A DNA stretch of 44,098 nucleotides, taken from Streptomyces sp. 8K308 (GTDB taxonomy: Bacteria > Actinomycetota > Actinomycetes > Streptomycetales > Streptomycetaceae). The notes beneath the pieces were generated by a model. The model did no database searches. It was not told where the DNA came from and saw only the letters and a program-made list of their open reading frames with translations. Position 1 is the stretch's first letter. Each line of letters opens with the position of its first letter. Shown here one piece after another: positions 40,846-44,098 of this stretch. Made by a program: the position numbers and the translations under genes. Where the stretch lies: assembly GCF_004348315.1 (NCBI RefSeq), contig NZ_SMKC01000018.1, positions 1-44,098 on the forward strand, given 5' to 3'.

Positions 40846-42966
40846 TCACTGCACCGGGACGAGGGTCACCTCGGCGATGCCGGTGAGCGGGGGCAGCCCG
40901 TTCACGCCGGGGTCGGTGTAGCTCGCCGTGAACACGCCCCGCAGATCGTCATGTTCCGGGTCGTGCGAGTCGTCGAGGGCGGTCGTGATCGAGCCGACGC
41001 AGCCCCGGGCGGTGGTGAGCGGGTGCCCGTGCGTGTCGTGCCCCAAGGTGTAGGTCACGGAGACCCGCGAGCAGTCGAACGGCTGGTCGTCGGTGACGGT
41101 CACCTCGTAGGCGATCGTGTCACCGAAGGAGAACTCCTCGCCGCCGACCGGGGTGACGAAGGAGACCCGCGGCACCTCGTTGCCGATGACGATCTCCACC
41201 TCGGCGTTGGCGGCGCGGCCGGTGCGGTCGGTCACCCGGAGGGAGGCGAGGTAGGCGCCGTCCTCGGTGTAGGTGAAGGCCGGGTTGGCCTCCCGGGAGT
41301 CGATCCGGCCGTCGGAGTCGAAGTCCCAGGCGTAGCGCAGCCGGTCGCCGTCCGCGTCCGCGGTGCCCTCGCTGGAGAAGTTCACCGTCAGTGGCGCGTG
41401 TCCGCTGGTGACGTCGGCAGAGGCGCGCGGCACCGGGGTGTGGTTGCCGCCGCGGCCTATGTAGTCGATGCGGGCGAGCTGGGCCTCCGGGTTCTCGGCG
41501 AAGAAGCCCTTGCCGTACTCGAGCACGTAGAGCGCTCCGTCGGGGCCGAACTCCATGTCGATCAGCGAGGAGAAGTCCAGTTCGGCGAGGACCTCGTCGA
41601 TGCCGGTGAGGTTGTTGCGGCGGTCGACCTCGAACCCCCAGACCCGGTCACGGGCGAACTCGTAGAACAGTGGGTGCCCCTCGTACTCCCGGGGCCAGGC
41701 GCGGTCGCCGTGCCGGATGGCGGTCCACCAGTCGTACTCGTAGGCGGGGCCGGCCATCGGCGCGATGCCGCCGGTGCCGAGTTCGGGGAAGTTCTCCGAC
41801 TCGCCGTAGCCGTACCACATCTGCGGCTGGGCGACGGGCGGCAGCTCGCGCTGCCCGGTGTTGTGCGGCGACTCGTTCACCGGGGCCGCGCAGTCGAACG
41901 GCTCGCCCGAGGCGTTCGTGGCGAAGTCGTAGTCGACGTACGGCATGCTCGGGGTCACGCAGTACGGCCAGCCGTGGTTGCCGGCCTGGGTGGCGGCGAA
42001 CCACTTGCCGGTGCCGGCCGGGCCGCGCCCCGGGTCGTCCTCGCGCGCGTCGGGCGAGTAGTCCGCGACGTAGAGCGCGTCCGTCTCCGGGTCGATCTCG
42101 ATCCGGAACGGGTTCCGCAGGCCCATCAGGTAGATCTCGGGCCGGGCGCCCTCCGTGCCCGGCCGGAAGAGGTTGCCGCGCGGGACGGAGTAGGAGCCGT
42201 CCCGGTTGACCCTGATGCGCAGCACCTTGCCGCGCAGGTCGTTGGTGTTGGCGGAGGTGCGCTGCGCGTCGTAGGCGGGGTTGCGGTCGGCGCGTTCGTC
42301 GATCGGGGTGTAGCCCCCCGAGGAGAAGGGGTTGGAGTCGTCGCCGGTGGACAGGTAGAGGTTGCCGTCACTGTCGAAGACGATGTCGCCGCCGACGTGG
42401 CAGCAGATGCCCCGGGTGGCGGGGACCTCGATGATCCGCTGCTCGGTCGACAGGTCGAGGGTGTCGCCGCGCAGCTGGAAGCGGGAGAGCTGGGTGTAAC
42501 CCTCAAACGGCTCGAAGTCCTCGGGGGTGCCGGTCAGGGGCGCGTCGCCCTCGTTGACGTCCGGGGTGGCCGGGTCGTCGACGGGGGTGTCGAGCGGCGG
42601 GGCGTAGTACAGGTAGACCCAGCTGTTGCCGCGGCCGTTGAAGCCGGGGTCGACGGCGATGCTCTGCAGGCCCTCCTCGTCGTGCTTATACACGTCGAGC
42701 TCGGCGGCGAGCGTGTTGAGGCCGGTGTCGGGGTCGTTGATCCACACCTGGCCGTCGCGGGTGGTGTGCATCGCGCGGCCGTCGGGGAGGACGGCGAGGT
42801 CGATGGGCTCACCCGGCGTGTCGTTGAGGGTGACCTTCTGGAACTCGGCGGTCTCGGGCGCGTCGGGGCTCGGCTCGTGCCCCTCGTGGGCGTTGGCGGC
42901 AGCGGGTACGCTCAGCAGCGCGGCCGCCATCATCGCCGCGAGGGCTGGAACGGATTTTCTTCGCAT
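40846..42966 (-). CDS. Secreted PQQ-type sugar (glucose/sorbosone) dehydrogenase with PKD domain
   Basis: 706 residues. Sec signal peptide (1-26, ending SVPAAANA), then a six-bladed GSDH beta-propeller (about 30-500) with GQVWINDPDTGLNT, ICCHVGGDIVFDSDGNLYLS, GKVLRIRVNRDGSYSVPRGN, LMGLRNPFRIEIDPETDALY and GPDGALYVLEYGKGFF, the loops of the Gdh/Asd/HHIP-like type; a PKD domain (about 515-595, PLTVNFSSEG and YAWDFDSDGRID); and a C-terminal beta domain with a Cys pair. Likely oxidises a sugar or polyol outside the cell, using PQQ or another cofactor (no PQQ genes here). ATG 42966 has GAGG five bases ahead; the longer frame to 43200 is not used. Terminators lie on both sides. Confidence 0.9.
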   Translation of the reverse strand: MRRKSVPALAAMMAAALLSVPAAANAHEGHEPSPDAPETAEFQKVTLNDTPGEPIDLAVLPDGRAMHTTRDGQVWINDPDTGLNTLAAELDVYKHDEEGLQSIAVDPGFNGRGNSWVYLYYAPPLDTPVDDPATPDVNEGDAPLTGTPEDFEPFEGYTQLSRFQLRGDTLDLSTEQRIIEVPATRGICCHVGGDIVFDSDGNLYLSTGDDSNPFSSGGYTPIDERADRNPAYDAQRTSANTNDLRGKVLRIRVNRDGSYSVPRGNLFRPGTEGARPEIYLMGLRNPFRIEIDPETDALYVADYSPDAREDDPGRGPAGTGKWFAATQAGNHGWPYCVTPSMPYVDYDFATNASGEPFDCAAPVNESPHNTGQRELPPVAQPQMWYGYGESENFPELGTGGIAPMAGPAYEYDWWTAIRHGDRAWPREYEGHPLFYEFARDRVWGFEVDRRNNLTGIDEVLAELDFSSLIDMEFGPDGALYVLEYGKGFFAENPEAQLARIDYIGRGGNHTPVPRASADVTSGHAPLTVNFSSEGTADADGDRLRYAWDFDSDGRIDSREANPAFTYTEDGAYLASLRVTDRTGRAANAEVEIVIGNEVPRVSFVTPVGGEEFSFGDTIAYEVTVTDDQPFDCSRVSVTYTLGHDTHGHPLTTARGCVGSITTALDDSHDPEHDDLRGVFTASYTDPGVNGLPPLTGIAEVTLVPVQ

Positions 42967-43043
42967 TGCTTCCTCTTCGTGCGCGTATGGCCGGCGGTTC
43001 GTTCGCCCCTGCCGTTCGGTGCCAGCGACACGGCGGGGCCGGG

Positions 43044-43073
43044 CCTGGTGGCGGCCGGTCGGCCGCCACCAGG
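43044..43073 (-). terminator. Terminator between the Tat-exported isomerase and the sugar dehydrogenase gene
   Basis: Perfect 13-base arms CCTGGTGGCGGCC (43044-43056) and GGCCGCCACCAGG (43061-43073) with a GGTC loop, 30 bases after the stop at 43103. Confidence 0.8.
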
Positions 43074-43102
43074 AGCGAGAGGGGTGGCGAAGGGCTTTGG
43101 CC

Positions 43103-44044
43103 TTACGCGCCGAGGTAGTCGTAGCCGACCTCGGCCGACTGGAGCGGGGTGACGTCGGGGGTGTCGTTCTCGACGATGTACTCGTCGACCCGGTGGGCAC
43201 GGAAGATCCGCGGGAAGTCGATGACGCCGGTGCCGAGGTCGACCATGTCGCCGTTGACGCCGCTGCGGTCCTTGACGTGGAACTGGATGACCCGCTGCGG
43301 GGCGCGGCGGATGACGTCGAGGGAGAAGCGCTCCAGATCGCGCTCGCCGAGCTGGAAGGCGGCCGTCGCGGTCCAGTAGAGGTCTATCTCCAGGTGGACG
43401 TAGCGCGGGTCGAGTTCGCGGGTGAGGATGTCCCACGGGGTGCGGCCGCGCCCCAGGTCGATGGTGAACTCGTGGGCGTGGTTGTGGTAGCCGTAGCGCA
43501 GTCCGAGCCGGCGGGCGGCGCGGGCCTCGACGTTCATCCGCTCGGCCCAGGCGTACCAGTCCTCGGCGTTGGCCGAGTTGAGGTAGGGCACGTTCATGTA
43601 CTTCTGGCCCAAAATGAGGGCGTTCTGCAGCTTGGTGCGCAGCGCGGCGTCGTCCGCGCTGATGCCCTCGTGGCTCGAGGTGGTGCGGATGCCGAGGCTG
43701 TCGTGGAAGCGGCGCAGCTCGGTGGCGGTGCGGCCGTAGTAGCCGGCCTGCTCGACCTTGCGGTAGCCGATCCGGGCGAGCGAGCGCAGGGTGGCGTCGT
43801 AGCCGGCCGTGCCGCCCAGGTCCGAGCGGAGGGTGTAGAGCTGGACGCTGATCTTGTCGCGGGGCACCAGCGAGCGGCCGGGCCCGTGGCCGCCGCCGTG
43901 CGCCGCGGCGGTCGGGGCGGCGGCGAAGGCCGCGCCGGCGCCGAGGGCGCCGAGGGCGGCTCCGCGCAGCAGCGTGCGGCGGCCCAGGCCCCGGGCGGCG
44001 AGTGACTCGGTGAGGGATCTGTCTCCGTCGTATCCGTAACACAT
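43103..44044 (-). CDS. Tat-exported sugar phosphate isomerase/epimerase-like TIM-barrel protein
   Basis: 313 residues. A twin-arginine signal, GLGRRTLLRGAALGALGAGA (about 20-39), precedes a TIM barrel: KISVQLYTLRSDLGGTAGYD, YRKVEQAGYYGRT, LRYGYHNHAHEFTIDLGRG, YVHLEIDLYWTATAAF and VIQFHVKDRSGVNGDMVDLG supply His, Glu, Asp and His ligands. Tat export suggests folding with metal inside the cell before export. Probably a keto-sugar or cyclitol isomerase, or a dehydratase-like enzyme acting with the secreted sugar dehydrogenase downstream. ATG 44044 is set by AGGAG five bases ahead. Confidence 0.88.
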   Translation of the reverse strand: MCYGYDGDRSLTESLAARGLGRRTLLRGAALGALGAGAAFAAAPTAAAHGGGHGPGRSLVPRDKISVQLYTLRSDLGGTAGYDATLRSLARIGYRKVEQAGYYGRTATELRRFHDSLGIRTTSSHEGISADDAALRTKLQNALILGQKYMNVPYLNSANAEDWYAWAERMNVEARAARRLGLRYGYHNHAHEFTIDLGRGRTPWDILTRELDPRYVHLEIDLYWTATAAFQLGERDLERFSLDVIRRAPQRVIQFHVKDRSGVNGDMVDLGTGVIDFPRIFRAHRVDEYIVENDTPDVTPLQSAEVGYDYLGA

Positions 44045-44098
44045 GACGGCTCCTGTGGTTCTGGGGGGTGGTCCGCGGGGAAGTGGTGTGTCACGTGG

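Noticed and set aside
1..44098. tRNA genes, CRISPR arrays or prophage genes
   Set aside because: None found on reading; direct repeats seen are short tandem or coding repeats without spacer structure.

Overview
The window is very GC-rich, with strong third-position G/C, GTG/TTG starts and U-tract-less hairpin terminators. Gene content and order (rne, rplU, rpmA, obg, a teichoic-acid-like gene set, proB, a small conserved gene, proA, two paralogous membrane proteins) match the chromosome core of Streptomyces or a close relative. No tRNA, rRNA, CRISPR array or transposase gene was seen.

Left third, 1-24,016: a core region. Positions 22-5,317 (minus) hold two paralogous single-pass membrane proteins, proA, a small unknown gene and proB. 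Positions 5,605-16,101 hold a wall-polymer module: two membrane-anchored TagF-like transferases that are paralogues of each other (one per strand), a large soluble TagF-like transferase, a TarI-TarJ-type fusion for CDP-ribitol, a membrane acyltransferase and an alpha/beta hydrolase. A MITE-like element (9,354-9,621) supplies the stop codon of the acyltransferase. Then come obg, rpmA, rplU, rne (with a 468-bp tandem duplication inside the gene) and the DUF2344/TIGR03936 gene, all on the minus strand and separated by strong hairpins.

Middle, 24,017-33,030: accessory genes with little shared theme: GNAT acetyltransferase, secreted GH30 glycosidase whose stop codon is lost to an apparent 1-nt shift, PH-domain protein, PheC-like periplasmic binding protein, NTF2-like protein divergent from a LysR regulator, a small secreted crystallin/I36-like protein, a regulator with two C-terminal HTH copies, and a chrB-MFS pair in which the MFS gene carries a 1-nt deletion.

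Right third, 33,045-44,044: the most interesting part. A seven-gene minus-strand operon, with most junctions overlapping by 1-4 bases, matches the poorly understood ebo cluster: ino1-like inositol-3-phosphate synthase, UbiA-type EboC (with a large Ala/Gly/Arg-rich insert), a TIM-barrel isomerase, EboA, a TatD-like EboB, EboE and a phosphodiesterase-like EboF. The usual cyclase-like EboD (3-dehydroquinate synthase fold) is absent and an unrelated sugar-phosphate cyclase, inositol-3-phosphate synthase, sits first in the operon. Upstream are a Sec-exported PQQ-type sugar dehydrogenase with a PKD domain and a Tat-exported TIM-barrel isomerase. I infer a pathway that makes a cyclitol-derived compound, attaches it to a prenyl carrier or prenylates it in the membrane, and serves an extracytoplasmic product; the product is unknown.
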